Source: CAYLPJ01 sp964385465
GTDB lineage: Bacteria; Planctomycetota; Phycisphaerae; SM23-33
Direction of reading: 5' to 3'
DNA: 64,000 nt
Assembly (NCBI GenBank): GCA_964385465.1
Contig: CAYLPJ010000027.1
Span: forward strand, 1-64,000
In this document: positions 9,865-19,179 of the stretch, in pieces
Numbering within the stretch: the first letter of the stretch is position 1
Layout of the letters: the number at the start of each line of letters is the position of its first letter
Program-made: the position numbers and the translations under genes
Notes under the pieces: generated by a model
The model's input: the letters and a program-made list of their open reading frames with translations, nothing else
Database searches by the model: none
Told to the model about the DNA's origin: nothing

Positions 9865-12531
9865 ATGAACCGGGATGCGGCGAGACAAGACGCCTCCGCG
9901 GAGATCCGGCGGAGGCAGCGCAGAGCGCGGAACGCACGAAGGAAGAGGGAGCGTCTCGATACCCGCCCGCTGAGCTGTGCGGGACGCCGGGGGAGTTCGC
10001 ACGTGCTGCTGGCCCTGCTCTGCGTCGCGTCCGTGACGGCTGCGGACGAGGCGAAAGAGCAACCGCAGATCAACCCGTTTCCCCGGGCGACCCTGGCGGT
10101 GGAAGAGGCCCACGAGTGGGACTTCGCCGACGGCCCGGCCGGCTGGCAGGCGCTGCACGAGTGCCGCATCGCCCACGCAGACGGGGCGCTGCGGGCGACG
10201 GCCTCGGGGGACGACCCGTACATGCACGGCCCGGCCGTGAGCGTCCGGCCAGGTAACGGCGGGCTGCTGCTGCGGCTTCGCCTGCGGGGGCGCGGCTCGG
10301 GGCCGGTGCAGGTGTACTACGCCGACGAGGCGGGAGGCTATTCCCCGGACCGCCTGGCGGTAATCCCGACCGAGCACGACGGCGAGTGGCGAACCGTCGA
10401 GGCCGTGTTGGACGTCACCGGCGAGCTCCGGCGGCTGCGCCTCGACCCGGGCACCGGGCCCGGACGGGTGGACTTCGCCCGCGCGACGCTGCTCCGCCTC
10501 GAGCTGCATCCGCTGGAGATCACCCGCCTGGCCGCGGCGCCGCGGCAGATCACGCTCACCGTGACCAACCACGGCGACGGTCCGCGGAAGGCGACCGTCG
10601 GCGACGAGACGCGGACGATCCGCGCCGGCGGCTCGGCCTCCTTCGGGCGGGCGATTCACGCCGGCGGGCCGTTCCCGACCGCGGCGGTCACCGTCCGCTC
10701 CCCGGACCTGCCGCCGCTGACGCGAACCGCACACCTCTTCGACCCCGCGGCGGGCGGTGAGTTCCTCGACCTGCCCGCAGGCGGGCTGACGCTCCGCCTG
10801 GCCGCCGACGCCTCCGGTGCGCTGCTCGTCCGCGGCAGGGCCACCGTCGCCGTGCTGTGCCCGCTGCTGGGCGGACAGTCCGGGCCGCTGACGGCCAGGC
10901 GGGACGGCGAACGCATCGTCGTTCGCGGGCGCGGGGCGACGCTGGCGCTCGCGGCGGGCAAGGGCGGCACGATCGCTGCGGAGCTCGACGCCGACGCGCC
11001 CGTCGCCGGCCCGGCCCTGCGGGCGATCGGGCGGCTGGAGCAGGGCGTCTTCTGCGGCATCGAGTACCTCGGCGCCGGCGAGCACAGCAGCTCCACGGCC
11101 GACATCGCCCCGCCGGCCAACGTCCGCTACGCCCCCGAGCCGCGGGACGTCACCTGGCCCCTGATGGCCGTGCGGACGCCGCGAGCGAACGTCGCCATGG
11201 CCTGGGCGGACCCGAACAACCGGGCGGTCTTCGCGGCGCCGAACTTTTTCGACGGCACGGCCGACCACCGCATGGCCGTGCGCGGCCGACGGCTTCGGCT
11301 GACGCTGTGGGCCGACGCGTCGGGGCCGATCACCGGGACGCTGCTGCGCGCCGTCGGCCGGCTCGGCCTGCCGGAGGTGCCCGCCCCACCGCGAACGCCC
11401 GAGCAGCAGCGCGAGCTCTGCCTGGCCGCCTTCCGCGGCCCCGTCGCGGGCGAGGGCGGCTGGGGGCACTGCGCGGAGGAGCGCTGGCCCCGCCGGCCCT
11501 ACGCGGACATCGCCTCGGCAATCTTCCGCCTGACGGGCGCCGCACCGGAGACGGACGCGCTCGTCCCCGGCGGGGCGCACGTGCGGGACGACCTCGCCTG
11601 GTTCGTCACCGGGCGGGCAGAGCAGTGGCTGGCACACCGCCGCGGGGCCGTGCGGCGGATCCTGGCCGAGCAGCGCCCCGACGGGACGTTCGCCTACGAG
11701 GGCGAGTTCCGCCGCGGTCACTTCGAGGACACCGCCAGCGGGCACTGCGCGAAGAAGGCGTGGGACCTCCTGGAGTTCGCCCGCTGCACCGGCGACGCAA
11801 AGGCCCTCGCCGGGGGCCTGCGGGCGCTGGACGCCATGACCCGCTTCCGCACGCCCCGAGGGGCGCAGACCTGGGAGCTTTCGCTGCACACGCCGGACAT
11901 CCTCGCCTCGGCGTACCTCGTGGCCGCGTACGTCCGCGGGTACGAGCTGACCGGCAAGGAGGCGTACCTCCGGCAGGGCCGGCGGTGGGCGCTGTCGGGC
12001 CTGCCGTTCGTGTACCTCCGGGCGGATCGGCCGATCATGCTCTACGCGACCACGCCGGTCTTCGGCGCGACGAAGTGGAAGGCCCCCAACTGGATCGGCC
12101 TGCCCGTGCAGTGGTGCGGCGGGGTGTACGCCTACTGGCTGACCAAGCTCGCCGCCCACGACGACACGCTGGACTGGGCGAAGCTGGCGCGGGGCATCCT
12201 TGTCGCGGCCGAGCAGATGCAGTACCCCGCCGGCCGGCTGGCAGGCTGCCTGCCGGACATCTTCGACCTGGCCCCCCAGCGCCGGGCGGGGCCGAGCATC
12301 AACCCGGCGGCGATCCTCTCGCTCCGCCGCGCCGTCGAGGGCCGCCCCACGGGCCTGTGCGTCGCCGCCGGCGGGGGCCGGCGCGTCTGCTCGCCGTTCC
12401 CGGCGGCGATCCGCGACGGCGCCGCCCGCATCCGCGGGCGCGAGGGCCTGGCCTACCAGGTGCTGATCGACGGCGAGCGCGTGGTGACCGTCCGCTCGCG
12501 GGGCGAGGACGTCCTTCCGCTGACGCCGTGA
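9865..12531 (+). CDS. Large secreted protein, C-terminal alpha/alpha-toroid-like region
   Basis: 888 residues, not assigned to a family. A very Arg-rich N-terminus (residues 14-42) precedes a hydrophobic signal-like stretch (HVLLALLCVASVTAA). The next part is beta-rich with a jelly-roll look (WDFADGPAGWQALHECRI, VQVYYADEAGGYSPD). From about residue 510 the sequence is helical with Trp/Tyr pairs (KKAWDLLEFARC, DILASAYLVAAYVRGYE, WIGLPVQWCGGVYAYWL), resembling six-hairpin glycosidase folds. ATG 9865 has GGAG 8 nt upstream and sits 16 nt after the previous stop; a GTG at 10003 preceded by GGGGGAG is a real alternative that removes the Arg-rich leader. Context suggests polysaccharide or glycoside handling. 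Confidence 0.7.
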   Translation: MNRDAARQDASAEIRRRQRRARNARRKRERLDTRPLSCAGRRGSSHVLLALLCVASVTAADEAKEQPQINPFPRATLAVEEAHEWDFADGPAGWQALHECRIAHADGALRATASGDDPYMHGPAVSVRPGNGGLLLRLRLRGRGSGPVQVYYADEAGGYSPDRLAVIPTEHDGEWRTVEAVLDVTGELRRLRLDPGTGPGRVDFARATLLRLELHPLEITRLAAAPRQITLTVTNHGDGPRKATVGDETRTIRAGGSASFGRAIHAGGPFPTAAVTVRSPDLPPLTRTAHLFDPAAGGEFLDLPAGGLTLRLAADASGALLVRGRATVAVLCPLLGGQSGPLTARRDGERIVVRGRGATLALAAGKGGTIAAELDADAPVAGPALRAIGRLEQGVFCGIEYLGAGEHSSSTADIAPPANVRYAPEPRDVTWPLMAVRTPRANVAMAWADPNNRAVFAAPNFFDGTADHRMAVRGRRLRLTLWADASGPITGTLLRAVGRLGLPEVPAPPRTPEQQRELCLAAFRGPVAGEGGWGHCAEERWPRRPYADIASAIFRLTGAAPETDALVPGGAHVRDDLAWFVTGRAEQWLAHRRGAVRRILAEQRPDGTFAYEGEFRRGHFEDTASGHCAKKAWDLLEFARCTGDAKALAGGLRALDAMTRFRTPRGAQTWELSLHTPDILASAYLVAAYVRGYELTGKEAYLRQGRRWALSGLPFVYLRADRPIMLYATTPVFGATKWKAPNWIGLPVQWCGGVYAYWLTKLAAHDDTLDWAKLARGILVAAEQMQYPAGRLAGCLPDIFDLAPQRRAGPSINPAAILSLRRAVEGRPTGLCVAAGGGRRVCSPFPAAIRDGAARIRGREGLAYQVLIDGERVVTVRSRGEDVLPLTP

Positions 12532-12558
12532 GGGGAGCGAAATCCGCCTCGCCACCCC

Positions 12559-12587
12559 TTGCGTGGATGGGCGTTCGGGCGTAAAGT
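12559..12587 (+). promoter_or_regulatory. Sigma70-like promoter of the small Arg-rich gene
   Basis: TTGCGT (12559-12564), a 17-bp spacer, then TAAAGT (12582-12587). It lies just after the previous stop and about 34 bp before the small gene's ATG. Confidence 0.5.
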
Positions 12588-12620
12588 ATCCGGTTTCCCC
12601 GTATGGCAAGAGGACTCCCG

Positions 12621-12794
12621 ATGGGACAACGACGAGACAGACTGGACCACCGGCTCCGCAAGCAGCATGAAGCGCGGCGAAAGAACTCTCGCCGCAAGCA
12701 TCGCGAACGCCTTCGCCGCCAGGCCCGCGAGACCGCCAAGGCCGAGATGCTCGGCACGCGCGGAACGGGCCAGGGCGATGGCTCGCAGGAATGA
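12621..12794 (+). CDS. Small Arg/Lys-rich protein, 57 aa
   Basis: A short product (starting MGQRRDRLDHRLRKQHE) with about 17 arginines and 5 lysines in the first 45 residues and no hydrophobic segment, so probably nucleic-acid or ribosome associated. This start is preferred over ATG 12603 because AAGAGGA lies 6 nt upstream of 12621 and a promoter-like pair precedes it. It does not match a family I recognise; ribosomal protein S21-like and helical nucleoid proteins are possible comparisons only. It lies between a secreted enzyme and a phosphatase and seems to be its own transcription unit. Confidence 0.5.
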   Translation: MGQRRDRLDHRLRKQHEARRKNSRRKHRERLRRQARETAKAEMLGTRGTGQGDGSQE

Positions 12795-13147
12795 CGCACC
12801 GCCCCCCACGAGCCGGGACGCCGCGACCCGCCCCGACACCCCCGCGGATGGAGACCGCGCCCGACGACCGTAAGGCCCGGGGGCCGCGAGCACGCGGAAC
12901 GGGCTGACGCGATCCCGGGCACTCGAAGCGACCCACGCGGCACGGCGCGGGCCTGGCAGGGCCTCGGCGCATACCCCCCAGCCGTCCGCAGGGCCAATGG
13001 CCTCCCACCCCCACGAGTCGGGCCCCGCGGGGCACCTCGCGGACCGGCGGTCCCGCCTGCGGTGTTCCGGGCCTCTTCCCCCCATTGACCCCCCGCCGCT
13101 CACCGGACACAATGGCCCCTGCGCGAACCGATCGACAGGAGAAGCCC
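12795..13147. other. Non-coding gap
   Basis: About 350 bp of very G+C-rich sequence between the small gene and the phosphatase. No RNA gene, repeat or convincing promoter was seen. Confidence 0.4.
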
Positions 13148-14782
13148 ATGCGATTTCGCAACGCGGTGGCGGCGGGACTGGTGTGCATCATGGCGGCCGG
13201 GGTGCTGGTTGCGGCCCCCAAGGGCACGCGGCGCCGCAAGCCCCGGCCCATCGGCGGCGGGCAGTACAAGCGGATCGGCCTGGAGCTGATGCGCCTGCTC
13301 GCGGCGGGCAAGACGGACCGCGCCGCCGCCGAGGCCGAGAAGGTCCTCGCCAACGATGCCGACAACCACGAGGCCATGGTCATCCTCGCCGCCGCCCGCG
13401 CCCGCCAGGGCCGCTGCGACGAGGCCGTCGGCTTCGCCCGCAAGGCCGTCGAGGGCGGCCTGCCCGTCGGGCGGCTGCTCGCCGGGCCCCGCGAGCTGCT
13501 GAAACCGTTGACCGAGTGCAAGGGCTTCGCCGAACTGCTCGTCCGCGCGAAGGCGGGACCGCTGCTCCACGGACCGGCGCTCGCGCGGGTCGCCCATGAC
13601 CGGGCGGGCTTCTGGGTCCGCACGGCCGACGAGACGGGCGTGGAGGTCACGGTCACGCCGGCCGGCGGGGGCAAGCCCGCGGGGAAGGCGGCGGCCCGCA
13701 CGAAGGCGGCCGACGACTTCACAGCGGTCCCGCTGGTCACCGGCCTGGAGCCGGACACGGCGTACACGTACCGGCTGCGCGTCGGCGGGCAGGAGCTGCC
13801 TCCCGATGCGAACGCGACGTTCCGGACGTTTCCCTCCCCGGGCGCGAAGGCGCGGTTCCGGGTGGTCTTCGGCGGCGGGGCCGGGTACACGCCGTGGCAC
13901 GAGCGGATCTGGAACGTCGTGGCGAAGCGCGAGCCGCTGGCCTTTTTGGCCATGGGCGATAACGTGTACATCGACACGCCCAAGAGCACGCCCGTCCAGC
14001 GGTACTGCTACTACCGCCGCCAAAGCCGCCCGGAGTACCGGGGCATGACCGCCGGCGTGCCGGTATACGCCATCTGGGACGACCACGACTTCGGCACCAA
14101 CGACTGCCAGGGCTCCCCGGGCATCGACGACATCCCCTGGAAGCTGCCGGTCTGGAACGTCTTCCGCCAGAACTACGCCAACCCGGCCTACGGCGGCGGC
14201 GAGAAGGCCCCCGGCGTGTGGTTCGACTTCGCCATCGGCGACGTGCACTTCTTCATGCTCGACTGCCGCTTCTACCGCACCCGTCGGGGCAAGCCCGGGG
14301 GCACGATGCTGGGGCCCGTCCAGAAGCGCTGGCTGCTCGACCGCCTGGCCGGATCGAAGGCGACGTTCAAGGTCCTCTGCTCCTCCGTCCCGTGGACCAA
14401 GGGCACCAAGCCCGGCAGCAAGGACACGTGGGACGGCTTCGAGGCCGAGCGGCGGGAGATCTTCGCCTGCATCGACGAGCACCGCATCGACGGGGTGTTC
14501 CTGATCTCCGCCGACCGCCACCGCTCGGACGCCTACAAGACCGAGCGCCCGGGCGCCTACCCGCTGTACGAGGCCAGCAGCTCGCGGCTGACGAACATGC
14601 ACACCCACCGCGCGATGAAGCACTCGCTGTTCTGCCACAACAAGACCTGCTCGTTCGCCCTGCTGACCTTCGACACCGCCGCCGCCGACCCGGCGCTGAG
14701 CTACGACGTCGTCACCATCGACAACGAGGTCCCGCACACGCTGAAGATCAAGCTGAGCGATATCTCGTTCGGGGGCGAATGA
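13148..14782 (+). CDS. PhoD-like metallophosphatase, secreted
   Basis: A 544-residue product with a signal peptide (about 1-24, GLVCIMAAGVLVAAP). Residues about 45-125 look like TPR helices (NDADNHEAMVILAAARARQG). A PhoD_N Ig-like domain follows (ending TYRLRVGG), then the catalytic core with the metal-binding motifs GDNVYID (270-276) and WDDHDFGTND (310-319), and ISADRHRSD near the end. PhoD enzymes are Ca/Fe-dependent phosphodi/monoesterases outside the cytoplasm. ATG 13148 is chosen because AGGAGA lies just upstream and the signal peptide starts there; upstream in-frame codons lack homology. No phosphate-regulated site was recognised. Confidence 0.85.
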   Translation: MRFRNAVAAGLVCIMAAGVLVAAPKGTRRRKPRPIGGGQYKRIGLELMRLLAAGKTDRAAAEAEKVLANDADNHEAMVILAAARARQGRCDEAVGFARKAVEGGLPVGRLLAGPRELLKPLTECKGFAELLVRAKAGPLLHGPALARVAHDRAGFWVRTADETGVEVTVTPAGGGKPAGKAAARTKAADDFTAVPLVTGLEPDTAYTYRLRVGGQELPPDANATFRTFPSPGAKARFRVVFGGGAGYTPWHERIWNVVAKREPLAFLAMGDNVYIDTPKSTPVQRYCYYRRQSRPEYRGMTAGVPVYAIWDDHDFGTNDCQGSPGIDDIPWKLPVWNVFRQNYANPAYGGGEKAPGVWFDFAIGDVHFFMLDCRFYRTRRGKPGGTMLGPVQKRWLLDRLAGSKATFKVLCSSVPWTKGTKPGSKDTWDGFEAERREIFACIDEHRIDGVFLISADRHRSDAYKTERPGAYPLYEASSSRLTNMHTHRAMKHSLFCHNKTCSFALLTFDTAAADPALSYDVVTIDNEVPHTLKIKLSDISFGGE

Positions 14783-14833
14783 TCGGCCGGGCGGCGCTGA
14801 GGGCCGGGAAGACTGCCAGCGAGGATCGACCAC

Positions 14834-16024
14834 ATGACCGACGCGGACCTGGAGAAGCTTCTCGACGATATCGAGTCGGACCGCGTCGAGCGGACGAGCT
14901 CGACGACCAAGCGTGAGAAGTTCTGCCAGGCCGTCTGCGCCTTCGCCAACGACCTGCCCGACCATCGCGAACCGGGGGTGCTGTTCGTGGGCGTCAGCGA
15001 TGACGGCGAGCCGATCGGAATCGACGTGACCGACGAACTGCTCAAGAACCTCGCCTCGATGCGCGACGATGGCAATATCCTGCCGCTGCCGTCTGTCGAC
15101 GTCTCCAAGCGACGGCTCAAGGGCAGGGACGTCGCCGTGGTGGTCGTCCACCCGTCCGACGCCCCGCCGGTCAGATACAAGGGCGCGGTCTGGGTACGCT
15201 CGGGGCCGCGCAGGGGCATCGCCAGCCGCGACGACGAACGCCGACTCAACGAGAAACGCCGGTTCCGCGACCTGCCCGCCGATCTGCGGCCCGTGACCGC
15301 GGCGAACATGAAGGAACTGGATGAACTCCTGTTTCGTCGAACGTACCTTCCCGCGGCCGTGTCGGCCGAGATCCTCGAAGCCAACGAACGAAGCCTCCTG
15401 GAGCAACTGATCGCGGTGAAGTTCATGCACGCGGACCCGGTGTGCCCTACGGTCCTGGGCATCCTGAGCGTGGGCAAGTCGCCGACGGACTGGGTGCCCG
15501 GAGCCTACGTCCAGTTCCTTCGTGTCGACGGCGACGGCCTGGGCGATCCGGTCAAGGATCAACGCGAGGTTCGCGGTCCCCTGCCGGACCTGATGGGAGA
15601 ACTGGACGACCTGCTCAAGGCCAACAACCACATCCCTGCGGACCTGACCTCCGGCCCGGTCGAGCTCCGCAGGGCGGAGTACCCGCTGGTGGCCATTCGG
15701 CAGATCGTCAGGAACGCCGTGCTGCACCGGTCTTACGAGGGCACACACGCCCCGGTGAGGGTGTACTGGTTCGACGACCGCATCGAGGTCCACAACCCCG
15801 GCGGGCCGTTCGGGCAGGTGACGCGCGACAACTTCGGTCAGCCGGGCGCCTGCGACTACCGCAACCCGAACCTCGCGGCGGTGATGAAGGAGCTCGGCTA
15901 CGTGCAACGGTTCGGGTTCGGCATCGCGCTGGCTCGCAGGGAGATGGAGGCGAACGGCAACCCGCAGCCGGAGTTCCAGGTCGAAGACGCTCACGTGGCC
16001 GCCATCCTGAGGAGGCGACCATGA
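14834..16024 (+). CDS. AlbA_2 (Schlafen-like) plus GHKL ATPase-domain protein
   Basis: The 396-residue protein has an N-terminal AlbA_2/Schlafen-like putative DNA-binding domain (residues about 20-140: VLFVGVSDDGEPIG, VVVHPSDAPPVRYKG, VWVRSGPRRG). A C-terminal RecG-like/GHKL part follows (YPLVAIRQIVRNAVLHRSYE, WFDDRIEVHNPGGPFG, YRNPNLAAVMKELGYVQRFGFGI). Such proteins are annotated as transcriptional regulators or ATP-binding proteins; several relatives sit in mobile or defence regions. GAGGAT precedes the ATG. Its TGA overlaps the ATG of the ParA-like gene (ATGA), so the two are almost certainly co-translated and may form one functional unit. Confidence 0.82.
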   Translation: MTDADLEKLLDDIESDRVERTSSTTKREKFCQAVCAFANDLPDHREPGVLFVGVSDDGEPIGIDVTDELLKNLASMRDDGNILPLPSVDVSKRRLKGRDVAVVVVHPSDAPPVRYKGAVWVRSGPRRGIASRDDERRLNEKRRFRDLPADLRPVTAANMKELDELLFRRTYLPAAVSAEILEANERSLLEQLIAVKFMHADPVCPTVLGILSVGKSPTDWVPGAYVQFLRVDGDGLGDPVKDQREVRGPLPDLMGELDDLLKANNHIPADLTSGPVELRRAEYPLVAIRQIVRNAVLHRSYEGTHAPVRVYWFDDRIEVHNPGGPFGQVTRDNFGQPGACDYRNPNLAAVMKELGYVQRFGFGIALARREMEANGNPQPEFQVEDAHVAAILRRRP

Positions 16025-17019
16025 GCATCCCGGTCATCGCGTTCTTCAACAACAAGGGGGGGGTCGGCAAGACGTCCATGGTCTACCACCTGGCGTGGAT
16101 GCTCGCCGACCACGGCGTGGACGTGATCGCCGCGGACCTGGATCCGCAAGGGAACCTCTCGGCGGCATTCATGGAGGAGCAGCGGTTGGGTGAGCTGACG
16201 GGGTCGTCCTCCCATGCACAGACCATCTACGGCGCGGTTCGCCCGTTGAAAGAGGGCACCGGCGACGTCGCCGACGCCCACGTCGAGGCGATCGCCGACC
16301 GCCTTGGCCTGATCGTGGGGGACATGGCCCTTTCCACCTTCGAAGACGACCTCTCTTCGGTCTGGCCGGGCTGCCTGGACGGTGATCCGAGGGCGTTCCG
16401 TGTCATGTCCGCCTTCTGGCGCGTGATGCAACAGGCCGGCCGGGAACGCGGCGCCACGGCGATCCTCGTCGACCTCGGACCGAATCTCGGCGCCATCAAC
16501 CGGGCCTCGCTCATCGCATCCGATTCGGTCGTGATCCCCTTGGGGCCGGACCTGTTCTCACTCCAGGGCTTGGAGAATCTCGGTCCGGCGCTGCGGGCGT
16601 GGCGCGAGGGCTGGCGGAGGCGGCTGGAAGCCCCCGCCCCGGCCGACCTGGCCCTGCCGACCGGGCGGATCGCTCCAATCGGCTACATCGTCTTGCGGCA
16701 CTCGATTCGCCTGGACCGTCCGGTCAAGGCCTTCGATCGGTGGATCGCCCGGATTCCCTCCACCTACGCCGAGGCCGTACTTGGACAGCCATCCCATGGG
16801 ACCCCGACAATCGAGGAGGACGAGCACTGCATCGCCAGGCTGAAGGACTACCGAAGCCTCATGCCCATGGCCCGGGAGGCCCGCAAGCCGATGTTCTTCC
16901 TCAAGCCCGCCGACGGAGCGCTCGGGGCACACACCTACGCCGTGGCCGAAGCCTACAAGGACTTCAAACGGGTCGCGAGGGCGATCGCTTCCCGCGCCGG
17001 CCTGGCGGGGATGGACTGA
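16021..17019 (+). CDS. ParA-like (MinD/ParA) ATPase
   Basis: 332 residues with the deviant Walker A motif NNKGGVGKTS (residues about 10-19), the switch-type AADLDPQGNLSAAF and IVDLGPNLGAINRA (Walker B-like region). The chain is longer than chromosomal ParA (about 260) because of an insert around residues 195-280. No ParB or parS site is beside it, and its only partner is the overlapping AlbA_2 gene, so a plasmid-style partition role is unlikely here. The likely role is DNA-associated ATP-driven positioning or a defence/regulation module. Confidence 0.85.
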   Translation: MSIPVIAFFNNKGGVGKTSMVYHLAWMLADHGVDVIAADLDPQGNLSAAFMEEQRLGELTGSSSHAQTIYGAVRPLKEGTGDVADAHVEAIADRLGLIVGDMALSTFEDDLSSVWPGCLDGDPRAFRVMSAFWRVMQQAGRERGATAILVDLGPNLGAINRASLIASDSVVIPLGPDLFSLQGLENLGPALRAWREGWRRRLEAPAPADLALPTGRIAPIGYIVLRHSIRLDRPVKAFDRWIARIPSTYAEAVLGQPSHGTPTIEEDEHCIARLKDYRSLMPMAREARKPMFFLKPADGALGAHTYAVAEAYKDFKRVARAIASRAGLAGMD

Positions 17020-17028
17020 CCCGCCGGC

Positions 17029-17946
17029 CTAGCGGAGCCAGCGGGTTCGGCCGGTGGTGGTTCGGGCCTGGAGGTAGTCGGCGAAGAGCTCGCCGAGGCT
17101 GCGGGAGGTGTCCACCAGGACGCGTTCGCAGCGGTTGGCCTCGCAGATGCTCTCGAGGCGCCCGTTGAAGCGTGCGAGGGCGTCGAGGTAGGCCCGTCGG
17201 ATGTCGTCGGGGCGGGTCAGTCGGCGGTCGTCGTCCTCGAGGCCCTCGAAGCGGACCATGCCCGGCAGCTCGAAGCTCAGCTCGTCGTGGTGCATGACCT
17301 GGAAGAGCACCACCTCGTGCTGCTCGTAGCGAAGTCGCTGGATGGCGGCTTCGAGGTCGTCGAGGTCCACCAGGAAGTCGCTGAGGATGATGACGATCCC
17401 CCGCCGCCCGGTCCGGGCGGCCAGCTCGGTGATGGTCGGGCCGATGGCGGTCTTGGCGACGGGCTCGACGGCGTCGAGCACCTCGGTCATGTGGATGAGC
17501 TGCGAGAGGCTGTTGGACGGCGCGAGCGACTCGCGAACCTGCTCGTCGAACGTCGCCATCGCCACCTTGTCGAGCTGCTCGATGATGAGGTAGCCGAGCG
17601 TCGCGGCCATGCGGCTGGCGTAGAGGAGCTTCTGCTGCTCGCCCTCGCCGTAGCGCATCGAGGCCGAGACGTCGAGCATCATGTGGCAGACGAAGTTGGT
17701 CTCCATCTCGTACTGCTTGATGAAGAACCGTTCGTGGCGGTAGTAGACCTTCCAGTCGATGTGGCGGACGTCGTCGCCGGGGACGTACTCGCGATGCCCG
17801 GCGAACTCGACGGCGAAACCGTGGAAGGGCGACTTATGCGCCCCGGCGAGGTTGCCCTCGACGAGCTGGCGCGGCTCGAATTCGTGGCTGGCCAGCCGGT
17901 TGAGCACCTCGGGCTGGATGTACTTTCCCAGAATGGCGCGGGCCAT
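17029..17946 (-). CDS. DUF58 (VWA-like) domain protein
   Basis: 305 residues with the DUF58 hallmark around residue 55 (GHREYVPGDDVRHIDWKVYYR) and a VWA-like MIDAS (LDVSASM, about residue 93). DUF58 proteins partner MoxR ATPases, probably in metal-insertion or complex maturation at the envelope. It is the last gene of the minus-strand operon, 118 bp after the MoxR gene. GGGAA precedes the ATG. Confidence 0.9.
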   Translation of the reverse strand: MARAILGKYIQPEVLNRLASHEFEPRQLVEGNLAGAHKSPFHGFAVEFAGHREYVPGDDVRHIDWKVYYRHERFFIKQYEMETNFVCHMMLDVSASMRYGEGEQQKLLYASRMAATLGYLIIEQLDKVAMATFDEQVRESLAPSNSLSQLIHMTEVLDAVEPVAKTAIGPTITELAARTGRRGIVIILSDFLVDLDDLEAAIQRLRYEQHEVVLFQVMHHDELSFELPGMVRFEGLEDDDRRLTRPDDIRRAYLDALARFNGRLESICEANRCERVLVDTSRSLGELFADYLQARTTTGRTRWLR

Positions 17947-18064
17947 GGCGTTCCCTTTTACCGCAGCGATGCGCGGGCGGCGGCCTGTGCCGCCCCGCCT
18001 GCGCGACGCATCGTCCTGAGTCCTGAGTCCTGCCGGCCGTCAGCCGACAACGCCGGTCCCGCCG

Positions 18065-19126
18065 TCACGCCGAGGGGACCTGGTAGGTCTTGTCGGCCGG
18101 GATGGCGTCCAGGAGCATCTCGATCAGCCGGTCGCTGTCCACGCCGGCGGCGAGGGCGGCGTAGTTCGGCGCGATGCGGTGCCGCAGGGCCGGCAGCATG
18201 ACGGCCTGGACGTCCTCGACGGAGGCGTGGTAGCGCCCGTGGACCATCGCGCGGGCCTTGGCGCAACTGACCAGCGCGAGCACACCGCGCGGCCCGGCGC
18301 CCCAGCTCACCCACTTGTCGACGAACTCGGTCGCCTCGGCGGTGCCCGGGCGGCTGGCGCGGACGATCGCCCAGGAGTAGCCCAGCACCTGGTCGCAGAC
18401 GGGCATGCGGACGACGAGATTCTGGGCGTCGAGGATGTCCTCGGCGGAGATGATCTCGCTGATCTCGCCCATCGAGCCGCTGGTCACGCGGCGGGCGATG
18501 TCCCATTCCTCCCGCCCGCTGGGGTACTGGACCTTCACGTACAGCAGGAAGCGGTCGAGCTGGGCCTCCGGCAGCGGGTAGGTGCCCTCCTGCTCCAGCG
18601 GGTTCTGCGTGGCCAGGACGAAGAACGGGTCCGGCACGGCGAAGTCCCGCCCGCCGGAGGAGATCATCCGCTCCTGCATGGCCTCGAGCATGGCCGCCTG
18701 CGTCTTCGGCGGCGTGCGGTTGATCTCGTCGCCGAGGATGATGTTGGCGAAGATCGGGCCCTTGACGAACTCGTACCGCCGCTCGTGGGTGATCGGGTCC
18801 TCCTGGAGGACGTCCGTGCCCGTGATGTCCGAGGGCATCAGGTCCGGCGTGAACTGGATGCGGTGGAAGCTCAGCCCCAGCGCCTCGGCCAGCGAGTGGA
18901 CCATCAGCGTCTTGGCCAGGCCGGGCACGCCCTCGAGCAGCGCATGCCCGCGGGCGAGGATGGCGACGATGAGCTGCTCGACCACGTCGGCCTGTCCGAC
19001 GATGACCTTGCCCATCTCGCTGCAGAGCTGGCTGTAGCAGCTCTCCCACTTGGCGACGGCGGCGACGTCGTCGGGATTGTTGGCCTGGGCGTTCTGCTTG
19101 GCGTTGTCTTCGGCTGCCTGCGTCAT
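18065..19126 (-). CDS. MoxR-family AAA+ ATPase
   Basis: 353 residues with Walker A GVPGLAKT (about 66-73), Walker B ILGDEINRTPPKTQAAMLEAMQE, sensor 1 LATQNPLEQEGTYPLPEAQLDRF and a C-terminal AAA lid. MoxR ATPases act as chaperones with VWA proteins; the adjacent DUF58 and BatA-like genes are their usual partners. The N-terminal 25 residues are Gln/Asn-rich and variable. Full length for the family. Confidence 0.95.
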   Translation of the reverse strand: MTQAAEDNAKQNAQANNPDDVAAVAKWESCYSQLCSEMGKVIVGQADVVEQLIVAILARGHALLEGVPGLAKTLMVHSLAEALGLSFHRIQFTPDLMPSDITGTDVLQEDPITHERRYEFVKGPIFANIILGDEINRTPPKTQAAMLEAMQERMISSGGRDFAVPDPFFVLATQNPLEQEGTYPLPEAQLDRFLLYVKVQYPSGREEWDIARRVTSGSMGEISEIISAEDILDAQNLVVRMPVCDQVLGYSWAIVRASRPGTAEATEFVDKWVSWGAGPRGVLALVSCAKARAMVHGRYHASVEDVQAVMLPALRHRIAPNYAALAAGVDSDRLIEMLLDAIPADKTYQVPSA

Positions 19127-19179
19127 GTTCGTCTCCGTGTCTCGGCACCGGCGGCGCGGGGCCTGCCCGTGCGGGCTCT

